A stretch of DNA of 64,000 nt from Porticoccus sp033791605 (GCA_033791605.1 JASJGJ010000094.1:1-64000); one strand, 5' to 3'; counted from the stretch's first letter, positions 36,324 through 48,000 are shown. The notes: generated by a model from the letters alone, not told the origin. Numbers and translations: made by a program.

Positions 36324-39300
36324 TCAATCGACAAATACTCTGGCATTTCGAAATAATCGTAACCATGCCCCATCTTCCTTCCAGTCATCAGGATGCCATG
36401 AATTCGTCACAGCACGGAAGACCCGTTCTGGGTGCGGCATCATGATTGTGGCGCGACCATCACCGGTAGTAACGCCAGTAATACCCATGGCCGAACCATT
36501 AGGGTTGGCGGGATAGACTTCCGTCACCTCATTAAAATTATCCAAATATCGAAGTGCCACCTCACCGGAAGCACTGAATGCTTGGGCATCTGTATCGTTT
36601 ACAAACTCGACCCTACCCTCACCATGTGCCACAGCAATGGGCATATGTGAACCCACCATACCCTGTAATAAAACAGAAGGGCTAGGCTCAATACGAACCA
36701 GAGAAAAACGCGCTTCAAACTGTTCAGACAAATTCCTGACAAATCGTGGCCAGTGTTCTGCTCCCGGAATTAATGTCTTGAGGTTAGACAACATCTGACA
36801 ACCGTTACAAACGCCTAAGGTAAAGGTGTCATTACGGTAAAAAAACTGCTGAAATTGGTCTCTCAATTTTGCATTAAATAGAACTGTTTTTGCCCAGCCT
36901 TCTCCAGCGCCCAGTACATCCCCATAAGAGAAGCCACCGCAAGCGACCAGCCCTTTGAAGCTTTCAAGCATCACTCGACCGCTGAGAATATCGCTCATAT
37001 GAACATCAACAGCATCAAACCCAGCACGGTCAAAAGCTGCCGCCATTTCTATCTGGCCATTTACACCTTGCTCACGAAGAACCGCCATACGTGGCTTTAT
37101 TCCACGGCCAATATAAGGAGCGGCAACATTGTCATTAATATCAAAGGTAAGACCAACATTGAGACCAGGGTCATCAAGAAAGAGTCCATCAAACTCCTGT
37201 TGAGCACACTGAGCGTTATCACGCCGAGCTTGTATCTGATAACTGGTTTCACTCCAACGCCTTAGTAATTCAACACAGCTGTGGCTATAAAGGCGCGCCC
37301 CATCCTGATAAATTTCAATACTGTCAGAATAATTGAGTCTAGCAACGGTACTGACGGGGATATCTAGTACGGAAAAACGGTATTTTATATTTTCCACGAA
37401 GTCTGTAGACACTTGTATAACTGCCCCCAACTCCTCATTAAAGAGCAGTGACAATGCATCACCTGGCTGATCATCCAGGCAAATATCAAGTCCGACATGT
37501 CCGGCAAAGGACATTTCCACCAAAGTAGTCAATAAACCACCATCAGAGCGATCGTGGTAAGCAATAATCTCGCCTGCATTGTTAGCGCTTTGGATGGTAT
37601 CAAAGAATCCTTTGAGTTTTTCTGCACTGTTTACATCAGGTGTGACATCACCCATCTGATTATAAACCTGGGTAAGAATGGATCCGCCCAGGCGGTTTTT
37701 ATTTTCGCCGAGGTCGATATAGAGTAAGACAGTATCACCCTTATCAACTCTCAGTTGGGGCGTCAGGGTTTTCCTCACATCCTGAACAGGAGAAAATGCG
37801 GTAATAATAAGTGACAAGGGTGACGTGACAGCCATATCTTCGCCATCTTTCTGCCAAGTTGTACGCATGGACATCGAGTCTTTTCCAACTGGTATGGTAA
37901 TACCCAACTCAGGACATAACTCCATACCGACCGCCTCTACGGTACGGAATAACTTTTCATCTTCACCTGGGTGCCCTGCAGCACACATCCAATTAGCAGA
38001 TAATTTGATGTCTGAAAGCTCACCAATAGCGGAAGCAGCAATATTAGTAATTGCCTCACCAATGGCCATGCGGCCTGAAGCTGGCGCATTTAACAATGCC
38101 AGAGGGGTACGCTCACCCATCGCCATTGCTTCACCCATATAACTGTCATAGCTGGCCGTAGTCACGGCACAATCAGCTACAGGTACTTGCCACGGACCGA
38201 CCATTTGATCCCTGGCAACAGTACCGGTAATGCTGCGATCACCAATGGTGATCAAAAAACTTTTACTGGCGACAGAAGGATGCTGAATGACACGTTCAAT
38301 GGCATCGTCCAACGAAATTCCAGACCAATCAAATGGGATCGCTTGGTGTGTCTGCGTGGTAACATCTCGGTGCATTTTCGGTGCTTTACCAAATAGCACA
38401 GACATGGGCAGATCAACTGGTCTAGCATCAAAATATTGATCATTCACCAATAAATGCTTGTCTGCTATCGACTCACCCACAACTGCATAGGGACAACGCT
38501 CACGCTGACAAATAGCTTCAAATTCGGCCAAATCTTCAGGTTTAACCGCCATAACATAGCGTTCTTGCGCTTCGTTACACCAAATTGCCAGGGGAGACAT
38601 ACCCGGCTCATCATTGGGTATATTTCGCAACTCAAAATGTGCACCACAGCCACCATCTTTCGCCAGTTCAGGGAAAGCATTTGATAAGCCGCCCGCACCT
38701 ACATCGTGAATAAATGCAATGGGATTATCGCCACCTAATTGCCAACACTGATCAATGACTTCCTGACAGCGGCGTTCAATCTCCGGGTTCTGACGCTGTA
38801 CCGAGGCGAAGTCCAAATCCTCAGCACTGGATCCCGAAGCCATTGAAGAAGCCGCGCCACCACCCAGACCAATCAACATGGCCGGGCCACCTAGCACAAT
38901 GAGTTTACAGCCCGGGTCAAACTCAAACTGTTCGATATGCTCTTCACGGATATTGCCATAACCACCGGCAATCATGATGGGTTTATGGTAACCACGACGC
39001 TCACCAGCAACATCCTGCTCAAAGGTCCGAAAATAACCACAAAGATTTGGGCGACCAAATTCGTTATTAAAAGCCGCCCCACCAATAGGTGCCTCAACCA
39101 TGATATCCAGAGCGGTTACTATTCGATCAGGCTTACCATAGTTCTGCTCCCAAGGTTGGGGGAGTTCTGGAATATTCAAGTTGGAAACAGTAAATCCGGT
39201 TAAACCTACCTTTGGCTTAGATCCTCGACCCACAGCACCTTCATCTCGAATTTCACCACCAGAACCGGTTCCTGCACCAGGAAAAGGGGCTATAGCTGTT

Positions 39301-40199
39301 GGATGGTTATGGGTTTCCACTTTCATCAGTATATGCACAGGTTCATGGTGATACCCATACACCTTATCCTCGGGGTTCGGGAAGAACCGCCCCGCTTCGT
39401 TACCGGCAATGACCGACGCATTATCATCATAGGCAGAGAGCACATTCTCACCACCCAATTCATAGGTGTTTTTAATCATCCCGAATAACGAGATGTCCTG
39501 ATCTTTTCCATCAATAGTCCAAGATGCATTAAAAATTTTGTGTCGACAATGCTCAGAATTTGCTTGGGCAAACATCATCAATTCAACATCTGTTGGATCA
39601 CGATTAAGTCCAATGAAACTTGTCAGCAAATAATCAATTTCATCATCGGCCAGAGCCAATCCTAACCTGACATTAGCCTGAGCCAATGCCTCACGGCCCT
39701 GATCAAGCATCGGAATCAGTTCCATCGGTTCTGGTTCGTGGTGTACAAACAGACACTCTGCCTCAGAATAGTTGGCGAGTATCACCTCAGTCATACGATC
39801 AAACAACAAGGCTTCGATCGCTTCACGATGCAGTTCAATCATTTCACCCTGGAGGTAATATGCAATCCCACGCTCTAAACGACACACAGATGACAAGCCC
39901 ACATTGTGAGCGATATCTGTCGCCTTGCTTGACCAGGGCGAAATGGTGCCTGAGCGAGGTACAACCAATCGAAGTTCACCCTCAAGCTCATCAACGTTAG
40001 GCGCGTTGACTTTAGGTCCATAACTCAACAATGACTGTAGTATTTCAGATTGCGAATCTGATAAATTTCCGTCCACCTCGGCAAAATGCACGAACTCGGC
40101 ATAAACACCCACGATAGCTGGTTCAATGGCCTTTAATGAGGAAAAAAGTTTTTGTTTTCGAAACTCAGAAAGCGCCGGGGCACCACGAAAAATCAGCAT
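36324..40199 (-). CDS. purL: phosphoribosylformylglycinamidine synthase
   Basis: Single-chain FGAM synthase: FGAR + Gln + ATP gives FGAM in purine synthesis. The N-terminus FRGAPALSEFRKQKL aligns with E. coli PurL. Two AIRS-like halves carry VETHNHPTAIAPFPGAGTG and the later GGRSTI-type segments. The C-terminal class I glutaminase has Cys in LGVCNGCQML (about 1131) and His/Glu in MPHPERVF. 1291 aa is normal for the large form. It ends with a TGA stop just before a terminator. Confidence 0.97.
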   Translation of the reverse strand: MLIFRGAPALSEFRKQKLFSSLKAIEPAIVGVYAEFVHFAEVDGNLSDSQSEILQSLLSYGPKVNAPNVDELEGELRLVVPRSGTISPWSSKATDIAHNVGLSSVCRLERGIAYYLQGEMIELHREAIEALLFDRMTEVILANYSEAECLFVHHEPEPMELIPMLDQGREALAQANVRLGLALADDEIDYLLTSFIGLNRDPTDVELMMFAQANSEHCRHKIFNASWTIDGKDQDISLFGMIKNTYELGGENVLSAYDDNASVIAGNEAGRFFPNPEDKVYGYHHEPVHILMKVETHNHPTAIAPFPGAGTGSGGEIRDEGAVGRGSKPKVGLTGFTVSNLNIPELPQPWEQNYGKPDRIVTALDIMVEAPIGGAAFNNEFGRPNLCGYFRTFEQDVAGERRGYHKPIMIAGGYGNIREEHIEQFEFDPGCKLIVLGGPAMLIGLGGGAASSMASGSSAEDLDFASVQRQNPEIERRCQEVIDQCWQLGGDNPIAFIHDVGAGGLSNAFPELAKDGGCGAHFELRNIPNDEPGMSPLAIWCNEAQERYVMAVKPEDLAEFEAICQRERCPYAVVGESIADKHLLVNDQYFDARPVDLPMSVLFGKAPKMHRDVTTQTHQAIPFDWSGISLDDAIERVIQHPSVASKSFLITIGDRSITGTVARDQMVGPWQVPVADCAVTTASYDSYMGEAMAMGERTPLALLNAPASGRMAIGEAITNIAASAIGELSDIKLSANWMCAAGHPGEDEKLFRTVEAVGMELCPELGITIPVGKDSMSMRTTWQKDGEDMAVTSPLSLIITAFSPVQDVRKTLTPQLRVDKGDTVLLYIDLGENKNRLGGSILTQVYNQMGDVTPDVNSAEKLKGFFDTIQSANNAGEIIAYHDRSDGGLLTTLVEMSFAGHVGLDICLDDQPGDALSLLFNEELGAVIQVSTDFVENIKYRFSVLDIPVSTVARLNYSDSIEIYQDGARLYSHSCVELLRRWSETSYQIQARRDNAQCAQQEFDGLFLDDPGLNVGLTFDINDNVAAPYIGRGIKPRMAVLREQGVNGQIEMAAAFDRAGFDAVDVHMSDILSGRVMLESFKGLVACGGFSYGDVLGAGEGWAKTVLFNAKLRDQFQQFFYRNDTFTLGVCNGCQMLSNLKTLIPGAEHWPRFVRNLSEQFEARFSLVRIEPSPSVLLQGMVGSHMPIAVAHGEGRVEFVNDTDAQAFSASGEVALRYLDNFNEVTEVYPANPNGSAMGITGVTTGDGRATIMMPHPERVFRAVTNSWHPDDWKEDGAWLRLFRNARVFVD

Positions 40200-40512
40200 C
40201 TTGGAGTAGCTCTCTTCAGGCGGGATTTAAAGTCCACTATTGTACTGGAATTGCCCTTGAAACGTCATCGCCTGAAACACCGATGACCTAAAATTTTTCA
40301 ATATCGAAGTCGACCACTTGACCGGTATAAACCAGACTTAGTCAGAAAACAGTTGAACCCCCCCACTACAGTCTCTAACCTAGACTGAATCAAACAACGC
40401 TGACAGTCTTTCTTTTTGCTATCAGACACAGGTGGGGCATGGGGCAGATTAAACCAATGCATGAAGGTAATTGTGAATCCCCCAAATGATGTTTTTATCA
40501 CTGGACTGAAGG
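40200..40512. other. purL/mltF divergent intergenic region
   Basis: 313 bp with no credible gene. On the - strand ATGACG (40263-40268), 18 bases, TACAAT (40239-40244) is a plausible sigma-70 promoter for purL, with a start about 32 bases before its ATG. C-rich and G-rich stretches around 40358-40364 and 40431-40445 could pair weakly. No PurR-like palindrome was recognised. Confidence 0.4.
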
Positions 40513-41973
40513 ATGGTTGAGTTCTATTTTCATTTAAAAAAAGCAACGAAACGTATGCTTTCTTGCATATTGCTTTTTATTTTTGCCCTGACGCTGACAA
40601 CCAGTCGTGCCCCCACGACACTAGAAGAAGTCCTCAGTAATGGTGAGTTACGCATTGTCACCACGATGAGTTCAACGACTTTTTTTGAACATGCTAAAGG
40701 TAAGGATGGTTTCGAATACCTACTCGCCAAAGCATTTGCCAACAGTCTGGGAGTAAAACTCAAAGTCACGGTCATAGAATCTCTTAGCGGCGTACTTTTA
40801 GCCGTCGGAGGCCCCAACGGACATTTGGCTGCAGCGGGCTTGACGATTACACCAAAACGTCAGGAAAGCCTACGCTTTAGTCAACCCTACTACCAAGTGG
40901 AACAAAAGCTTCTCTATCGTAACGGCACCAAACGGCCCAAGAATATAGAGGATCTTTACGGCGGCTCTCTACTAGCCATACCCAATAGCTCCCACAGTGA
41001 ACGCCTTAACCAGCTAAAACTAAAACACCCTGACCTCCAGTGGCAAGAGACTGAAGGACTTGAAATGCAGGACCTAATGTTCAAAGTCCACAATGGAGAA
41101 GCCAACTACGCCGTTATCGACTCTAGCACCTATTTTATTGATCGAAGTATTTATCCAAAAGCCCGGGCTGCCTTTAATTTATCTGAACCAGAGCCCGTGG
41201 GGTGGGCATTCCCTTCCCATGGTGACGATACCTTAATAGATGCAGCTAACCAATTTTTAACGAACTTCAAAAAGAGCGGCAAACTTGATCGTTTAAAAAA
41301 ACAATCCCTTGAGGAAGCAAACAAGTTTAATCTTGCAGGATCACAACTTTTTTTAAAAAGAATCAAAACACGCCTTCCCAAATATCAAACAATGTTTGAA
41401 GAGATTGCCAAAAAAAATAATATAGACTGGCATCTTTTAGCTGCTATTTCCTATCAAGAATCACACTGGAACGCTAAAGCCAGATCACCCACAGGTGTTC
41501 GTGGCTTAATGATGTTGACACTACCGACAGCAAAGGAAATGGGGATCTCTAATCGCCTAGATCCCAGGCAGAGTTTGGAGGGTGGCGCAAAATACTTCTT
41601 ACAAACAAAATCCAGAATGCCCAGTGATATCGCTGAACCTGACAGAACCCGACTAACCCTAGCTGCATACAATGTGGGTATGGGACATCTTGAAGACGCG
41701 AGAGTACTCACCGATCGGGCAGAAAAAAATCCAGATCTCTGGAGGGATGTAAAAGACTTTCTTCCTTTGCTACAAAATAAAGCCTATTACAGCACCGTCC
41801 GTCATGGTTATGCCCGAGGCCAGGAACCAGTTCGATACGTTCAGAATGTATTGCACTACGAAAGTATTTTAAAAAGAAACTCACTGGATATACGGCGTAA
41901 TAAAAATCAGGCAACATCTGCAGATAGCCCCCATACCAAAGAATGGAAGACCGACTCCCTTCTCTCCTTGTAA
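40513..41973 (+). CDS. mltF: membrane-bound lytic murein transglycosylase F
   Basis: Cleaves peptidoglycan glycan strands, releasing 1,6-anhydromuropeptides. The N-terminal hydrophobic segment is LSCILLFIFALTLTTS. A solute-binding-protein family 3 domain follows (GELRIVTTMSSTTFFE to about 270). The C-terminal SLT domain has catalytic Glu at about 316 in YQESHWNAKARSPTGVRGLMMLT. 486 aa. Met15 at 40555 is an alternative start; neither start has a well-spaced Shine-Dalgarno. Purine gene purL divergent and tadA downstream is the standard gammaproteobacterial order. Confidence 0.95.
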   Translation: MVEFYFHLKKATKRMLSCILLFIFALTLTTSRAPTTLEEVLSNGELRIVTTMSSTTFFEHAKGKDGFEYLLAKAFANSLGVKLKVTVIESLSGVLLAVGGPNGHLAAAGLTITPKRQESLRFSQPYYQVEQKLLYRNGTKRPKNIEDLYGGSLLAIPNSSHSERLNQLKLKHPDLQWQETEGLEMQDLMFKVHNGEANYAVIDSSTYFIDRSIYPKARAAFNLSEPEPVGWAFPSHGDDTLIDAANQFLTNFKKSGKLDRLKKQSLEEANKFNLAGSQLFLKRIKTRLPKYQTMFEEIAKKNNIDWHLLAAISYQESHWNAKARSPTGVRGLMMLTLPTAKEMGISNRLDPRQSLEGGAKYFLQTKSRMPSDIAEPDRTRLTLAAYNVGMGHLEDARVLTDRAEKNPDLWRDVKDFLPLLQNKAYYSTVRHGYARGQEPVRYVQNVLHYESILKRNSLDIRRNKNQATSADSPHTKEWKTDSLLSL

Positions 41974-42029
41974 GGCTGCGACAATAACCCTCAAGTGACA
42001 AGTACCGAGACAACAAAGTTGGGGAGTAG

Positions 42030-42506
42030 TTATTTTTTTGACCTTTTGTTTCGGAAAAAAGTACTGATCAAGTCGCCGCATTGCTCAGCCAAAACACCAC
42101 CCACCACGTCCAACTTATGGTTGTAATGTGCCAGTGCAGCTAACTCTAACCGACTAACAACCGCTCCCGCTCTGGGCTCAGTTGCACCATAAACCAAACG
42201 TGCAACACGGGCGTGAATCATGGCACCAATGCACATGGTGCATGGTTCAATCGTGGCGTAAAGCGTAGTACCGGATAAACGATAATTGTTGAGATTCGCT
42301 GCTGCATTCCGCAACGTGACAATTTCAGCGTGGGCCGTGGGGTCACAAGTACTGATGGGGCAATTCCAGCCCTCACCAATACAGATGTTGTCTTTTACCA
42401 GCAATGCGCCTACAGGCACTTCACCAGCCTCACCTGCCTTAGATGCCAAAGCCAATGCCTTGAACATCCAGTCTGTGTCCGTAGGAGTGTCAACTATATT
42501 CGTCAT
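42030..42506 (-). CDS. tadA: tRNA-specific adenosine deaminase
   Basis: Deaminates A34 of tRNA-Arg(ACG) to inosine. The zinc deaminase motifs are HAE (His59-Glu61 in DPTAHAEI) and PCTMC (88-92). The length of 158 aa is normal. It converges on mltF with a 56-bp gap. Confidence 0.95.
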   Translation of the reverse strand: MTNIVDTPTDTDWMFKALALASKAGEAGEVPVGALLVKDNICIGEGWNCPISTCDPTAHAEIVTLRNAAANLNNYRLSGTTLYATIEPCTMCIGAMIHARVARLVYGATEPRAGAVVSRLELAALAHYNHKLDVVGGVLAEQCGDLISTFFRNKRSKK

Positions 42507-43139
42507 TCATCTAGCCGCGGTGATTACCCAAGATCAGAAACTGGCTATAAATACCTAGCAGATCCGATGTCACAGGATAAGCCAGCAGCACTTATTCTGC
42601 CAGCTCACCAGAGCTAAACAGCGCCACTATCGCGAAATTTGATTACCGTACTGCTCTCCATATACCCTACTCTAGGGCTATCTTAAATACCAAAGTAGAG
42701 TTATCTTAAAATTCTATTTTAAGAATAATAGTATAGGGAACAACTCGGGGATTACTTAAAATTAAGGACATTGTTTTACACAAAATGTGATGCCTATACC
42801 TATAGCAACAACCAAACACAATTATTCATCATATTTAGGATCGTCATTATTCAACCACTAAAATATCATTTTTCTAGTATTAATTTATCACAAACGAATT
42901 TTAGCTATCAAAGGTAAGCCTCGTTTTTCGTCCAAAATTTTAAACTGTACTGAGCCGGACAAGGAAGCTAGCCACTTACTAATTGTTATCACAAGTACTC
43001 TGATATGCCCTCAATGAATGGGGGTATACCCAAACATTATTTGGTAATAATTATCGTTGCCAAATAGAATAAAAGTATCACACTAAAAACCAACAAATAA
43101 TCGAAAGGGGTAAAGCCACGATATTAATGAGAGAAGAGT
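42507..43139. other. 633-bp intergenic region upstream of fpr with dyad elements
   Basis: No convincing gene. Structures seen are CCCTA-3-TAGGG (42665-42677), a 9-bp AT-rich hairpin TCTTAAAAT-3-ATTTTAAGA (42704-42724) and the 10-bp palindrome GGGTATACCC (43022-43031). There is also a 25-bp interrupted dyad with TTTGG/CCAAA ends (43040-43064) about 75 bp before the fpr ATG. The last is operator-like. The region is AT-rich and unusually long for this gene-dense chromosome. Confidence 0.4.
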
Positions 43140-43910
43140 ATGTCTGAGCTCATCCAAGAAATCGTAACCTATGTCCATCACTGGAACGAAAGCTTGTTCA
43201 GTTTTCGTACAACACGACAGCAATCGTTACGTTTTGAAAATGGACAGTTCATTATGATCGGTTTGGAGATAGAAGAAAAACCTCTGATGCGTGCATACAG
43301 TATCGCCAGTGCAAATTATCAACCAGAGCTTGAATTCTTCAGTATAAAGGTTCCCAATGGGCCACTGACTTCCCGTCTGCAAAAAATTCAGGTGGGTGAC
43401 TCTATCATCATGCGCACAAAACCCCACGGTACCCTAATAGCCGAAAACCTGTTATCTGGAAAACACCTGTATCTGTTGAGCACCGGCACTGGCCTCGCGC
43501 CCTTTCTCAGTATTATTCGTGATCCAAATATTTATGAACGATTTGAAAAAGTCATTCTGGTACACGGTGTGCGCGAAATATCGGAACTCGCCTACCAAGA
43601 GTTGATCACTAGCGTCTTACCCAATGATCATTATCTGGGAGACATGATTCGCCAACAACTTCTCTATTACCCCACGGTTACCCGTGAATCCTACAAGTAT
43701 AACGGACGCATCACCGAGTTACTGACCAGTGGAAAACTCTTTCTGGATTTAGGTCTACCCAAACCAAACATTGATGACGATCGATTCATGCTCTGTGGTA
43801 GCCAAAGCATGCTCAAAGATACCGGTAAAATACTGAATGAACGTGGTTTCAAGGAGGCTCGCCACGGCCATCTCGCTGAATACGTCATTGAGCGTGCATT
43901 TGTAGAATAG
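43140..43910 (+). CDS. fpr: ferredoxin/flavodoxin--NADP+ reductase
   Basis: FAD enzyme that moves electrons between NADPH and ferredoxin or flavodoxin, often induced by oxidative stress. The FAD motif is RAYSIAS (about 50-56), the NADP-binding segment is LLSTGTGLAPFLSIIRDP (about 113-130), and MLCGSQSMLKD is near 219. The length of 256 aa fits the subclass I bacterial Fpr of Pseudomonas and Azotobacter. A dyad about 75 bp upstream may be a regulator site. Confidence 0.94.
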   Translation: MSELIQEIVTYVHHWNESLFSFRTTRQQSLRFENGQFIMIGLEIEEKPLMRAYSIASANYQPELEFFSIKVPNGPLTSRLQKIQVGDSIIMRTKPHGTLIAENLLSGKHLYLLSTGTGLAPFLSIIRDPNIYERFEKVILVHGVREISELAYQELITSVLPNDHYLGDMIRQQLLYYPTVTRESYKYNGRITELLTSGKLFLDLGLPKPNIDDDRFMLCGSQSMLKDTGKILNERGFKEARHGHLAEYVIERAFVE

Positions 43911-44026
43911 TAATTGCCCTGTCTCCTTTCGGGGCATGTCTTCGGGAAAGCGTCTATATACTATAAAAAAACAGGTGTGGAGGGCATCAACCCTTCCTTA
44001 ATATTCAGGGTGTAGCGTGTGTACGT

Positions 44027-44869
44027 TTAATCTAGGTCGCTGGCTGCGTGGCGTTCAGGTAACTGTAACGCTTCCTCACCCCAGGTACGATTGACCCGAA
44101 GACCACGTTTAACTGCAGCCCGTTCACTGAGAATTTTAGCCCAGCGGACAACGTTCAGGTAAGAGGACACATCTAGGAAGGTAGCGGCTTCATAGAGTCG
44201 CCCCTCGACAAGGGCTCCATACCATGCATATATCGCCATATCTGCGATAGTGTACTCATCACCGCAAAGGTATGTGTGGTCGGCAAGATGGCCATCTAAC
44301 ACACTGAGCTGACGCTTTACTTCCATAGTGTAGCGATTAATAGGATATTCATACTTTTCAGGGGCGTAGGCATAGAAATGTCCGAATCCCCCACCAAGAA
44401 AGGGTGCGCTCCCCATCTGCCAAAATAACCATGAAAAACATTCTGCTCTGGCAGGAGACTCTGCTGGAAGAAAAGCACCAAATTTCTCCGCCAGATACAC
44501 CAAAATAGCACCTGACTCAAATACCCGGACAGGCTCAGTAGCACTCTGATCGAGCAAAGCCGGAATTTTGGAATTAGGGTTTAGCTTCGTGAATCCACTA
44601 CCAAACTGATCCCCCTCGAAAATATCAATCAACCAAGCATCGTATTCTGCTTCGGACCTCCCTAGTGCTAAAAGCTCTTCCAAAAGAATAGTGACTTTGA
44701 CCCCATTAGGAGTGGCTATGGAATATAACTGTAGAGGATGATTGCCGATAGGTAGTGGCTTTTCAAACATTGCCCCTGCAATCGGCCGATTAATGTTGGC
44801 AAATTTCCCGCCGCTTTCCTGTTCCCAAACCCAGACTTCAGGGGGAGTGTAGTTGTCATTTTTACTCAT
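44027..44869 (-). CDS. yghU: glutathione-dependent disulfide-bond oxidoreductase YghU-type
   Basis: GST-superfamily Nu-class protein with disulfide reductase activity. YTPPEVWVWEQESGGKFANINRPIAG is the characteristic N-terminal extension, followed by a thioredoxin-like domain (IATPNGVKVTILLEELLALG; FTKLNPNSKIPALLD) and an all-helical C-terminal domain with YTIADMAIYAWY. The frame opens at a TTG at 44905; ATG 44869 (MSKNDNYTPPEVW) fits the family, giving 280 aa. Confidence 0.93.
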   Translation of the reverse strand: MSKNDNYTPPEVWVWEQESGGKFANINRPIAGAMFEKPLPIGNHPLQLYSIATPNGVKVTILLEELLALGRSEAEYDAWLIDIFEGDQFGSGFTKLNPNSKIPALLDQSATEPVRVFESGAILVYLAEKFGAFLPAESPARAECFSWLFWQMGSAPFLGGGFGHFYAYAPEKYEYPINRYTMEVKRQLSVLDGHLADHTYLCGDEYTIADMAIYAWYGALVEGRLYEAATFLDVSSYLNVVRWAKILSERAAVKRGLRVNRTWGEEALQLPERHAASDLD

Positions 44870-45037
44870 AGGATACTCATCTCGACGAATTACTTTAGCA
44901 CTCAAGGATCAATATGACTCTTAAATAAACTCATTTGATGTGCAAAACAGCAGACACAGGTCTACCTCTTCCACTCGATTATTAATTTGACCCAATCTAT
45001 CTTAAGGTTTCTGAAGGTGGGTCGCCAACGGATTTCT

Positions 45038-48000
45038 TTACCCCTTCATCAACAGGTATTCCTTGAACAAATAAATAACGTCTTCATAATCCTGTTTGAG
45101 TATTTTCCAATAACGATTGCTGGCGTCAAAATTGGTATTGTGGCAAGTTTCCTCTAGATATTTGCAGGTCTCTGACACAGCCACCGCACCGACATTGGCA
45201 GAAATACCTTTCATCTGGTGAGCCAGCTTTCTAAGCGAGTCCAGCTGATTGGCCGAGATGGCCTCTTCCATCTCATCAATGGTCGCAGGAGTGGTCTCAA
45301 CGTAGATTGCAATAACTTCTCGAAATAGGGATTCCTTATTATTGATTCTCCGCAATGCCCCGTCCCGGTCCCAGATCATCTCGCCGGAGGAACTCTCATT
45401 TAAAACGGTACTGGTGACAGCGATTGCACCATCCCCAGCCCCGGCCTCCTTAGAGATGGAGGTAGCTGATGACGATGATCGAAGCCAGAAAGCGATTTTT
45501 TTGCTAAAACTATCGGCATCAATAGGTTTGGTGAGATAATCGTTCATACCAGCTTGGAGACATTTTTCCCGATCCCCAGCCATGGCTCCCGCCGTCATGG
45601 CAATGATCGGAATATTTTTATGATGAGGACCTCCTGCACCTTCTCGAATGTTTTTGGCAGTAGCAAAACCATCCATTACCGGCATTTGGCAATCCAGTAT
45701 CACAAGTGCGATATCCGTATTAGTACGTAAACATTCCAACGCCACACTGCCGTCAACGGCGTGCACTACTTTTATATCATAGCTTTGCAGCAAACCAGCA
45801 GCCACCTCTCGATTGATCCGATGATCATCAACCACCAACACACAGGCACCTTTGAGGTTCTCTATAACACTTGTGTCAACGCCTGACCCAAGGTCGGTCT
45901 CAGTACTCGAATGACCAGCAAGGATAGGATAAAGGTTAACAGGGGACACCGGCTTATCCATGGTGACTAGACGCCCGTCAAAATCGTCGCCGATCTCCTC
46001 TCCATGGGTAGACAAATGATTGCAGGCGACAATAATTTCAGTCTCACTATTACTCCGCAGAAAATCGCCGATCAGCTCCCGGTTCTCTATGTAAATCAAA
46101 TCCTCTACAAACAATCTGTCTATTTTTATTGCCGGCCCATTAGCCAACAAAGCTTTTATGCCCTTGAAATCGACAACCTTACCTCCCCATGCCTCAAGAA
46201 TATTGCGGATGGCCACGACCGTTTTCGGATGTGTATCAACAACCGTAAACTGTTTTCCCGCCAGATCGACCATGGGTATACCTTTGCCCTCCCCAAGTTT
46301 CAGCGTCAGGGAAAAGGTGAATTTACTACCCTTTCCTGATTCACTTTCGACGGCAATCCCCCCTCTCATCAATTGACACAGCTGTCGGCTGATTGATAAC
46401 CCTAGGCCCGTTCCACCGTATTGGCGAGCGACACTGCTCGACTCTTGAGAGAACACCTCAAACATTCTCGGCTTCATGGCATCAGAAATACCAACACCGG
46501 TATCGGTGACGCAACAGGTGAGCACAATATCGCCCCCATCGATTTCTTCTGTTTGGGCACAGACTTCGATATAACCATTGTCAGTAAATTTGATGGCATT
46601 ACTGATCAGGTTAAACAGAATCTGACGGAGTCGATTAGCGTCACCAACCACATAATTGTGGCGGATATGACTTAAATCGAGGATAAACTCCAGCGATTTA
46701 TCTTGAGCACCGATAGACATAGATGTGGCTGTGGCATGGACAACACTTAATAGATTAAAGTCTGCCTGTTCAATATCAAGCTTACCTGCCTCGATTTTCG
46801 AAAAATCAAGAATATCGTTAATCAGACTGGTCAACGCGGTGACGCTGCCTTCCGCCATATCAAGATAACCCTTCTGCTTGTCATTTAAGGGTTCCCTGCG
46901 CAGCAAATTGATCATACCGAAAACCCCGTTCATTGGGGTTCTAATTTCATGACTCATATTCGCCAAAAACTCCCCTTTGGCACGATTGGCATCCATGGCT
47001 TCATTGCGGGCGACTTTCAGCTCAAGCGTTCTCTCTTCAACCTGCTCTTCGAGGCTATGGTTAATATACTGAATCTTCCGCTCCATCTCTTTTTGTCGGG
47101 AAATGTCGCGAACAATCGCCGTCACCCCTGTTTTTGTCGCGTCCTGTGAGTTCAACGGCGAAAATGTGACTGCCACATCCAGGGGTTGGCCATTGGACAT
47201 CAGCACCACCACCTCTACGGGGTCTATTTTTTCCCCACGCATAACCGCCCTAAGGGCTATGTGATTAATCCCGCTAGCACGGGGAATGGAGATCAGTTTA
47301 AAGAAATCCTGCCCCAGAGCCTGATTTTCAAAAAAACCAAGTACTGTTTTTGCTCCACTATTCCAGCTGGTGATATCGCCTTGATCATCGAGAACAATAA
47401 TGGCATCTAAGGATCCTTCAATAATCGCCTGATATTTTGACTGAGCATTAATCATCGCCTGCTTATTATTCAGAAGGTGCTGGTAGAAGAGAATGACAGT
47501 AATGGCAATAATAAAAATCCCGATAAGAATTAGCGTACTGGTTTGACGGCGTTCACGTAGAGTTAAATCTAAAGTGGACTGAGGTAAGGCGAGCACCGCT
47601 GTAATATGATTACGGCTATTGCCTGCGGAGAGTTGAATATCATCACGAAGGTAGTAAAGATTTTCGCCACTGGCTTTATCTATAGCCACTTGTAATCCAC
47701 TGCCTTGAGTCTCTATCGCCGACGTTTTCTGATTCGTAAAAAGAGTGCTCCACCTGTCATTCCTACCCAACTCGAAACCAAAGTTATAATCCTTATTCGG
47801 GTGCAAAATAAAATTGCCCTGATTGTTGAGCAGAAACAGATGCACACCCGGGGATAATTCCTGCTGCAATTTGTCGAGCAAATACTGGGCGTTAATGTTG
47901 AGAATGACGATGCCAAAAAATTGTTTGTGCTCATCAAACACTGGTATCGACACCCGAAAAGTCGGCCAGTAGGGAAACTCTATTTGTCCATATTCACGAT

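Noticed and set aside
40298..40546. Small - strand gene between purL and mltF
   Set aside because: It overlaps the mltF start, shows no motif or ribosome binding site, and has biased composition from the G/C runs.
43911..43945. Terminator after fpr
   Set aside because: TGCCC/GGGCA can form a 5-bp stem but the loop is long and no T-run follows.
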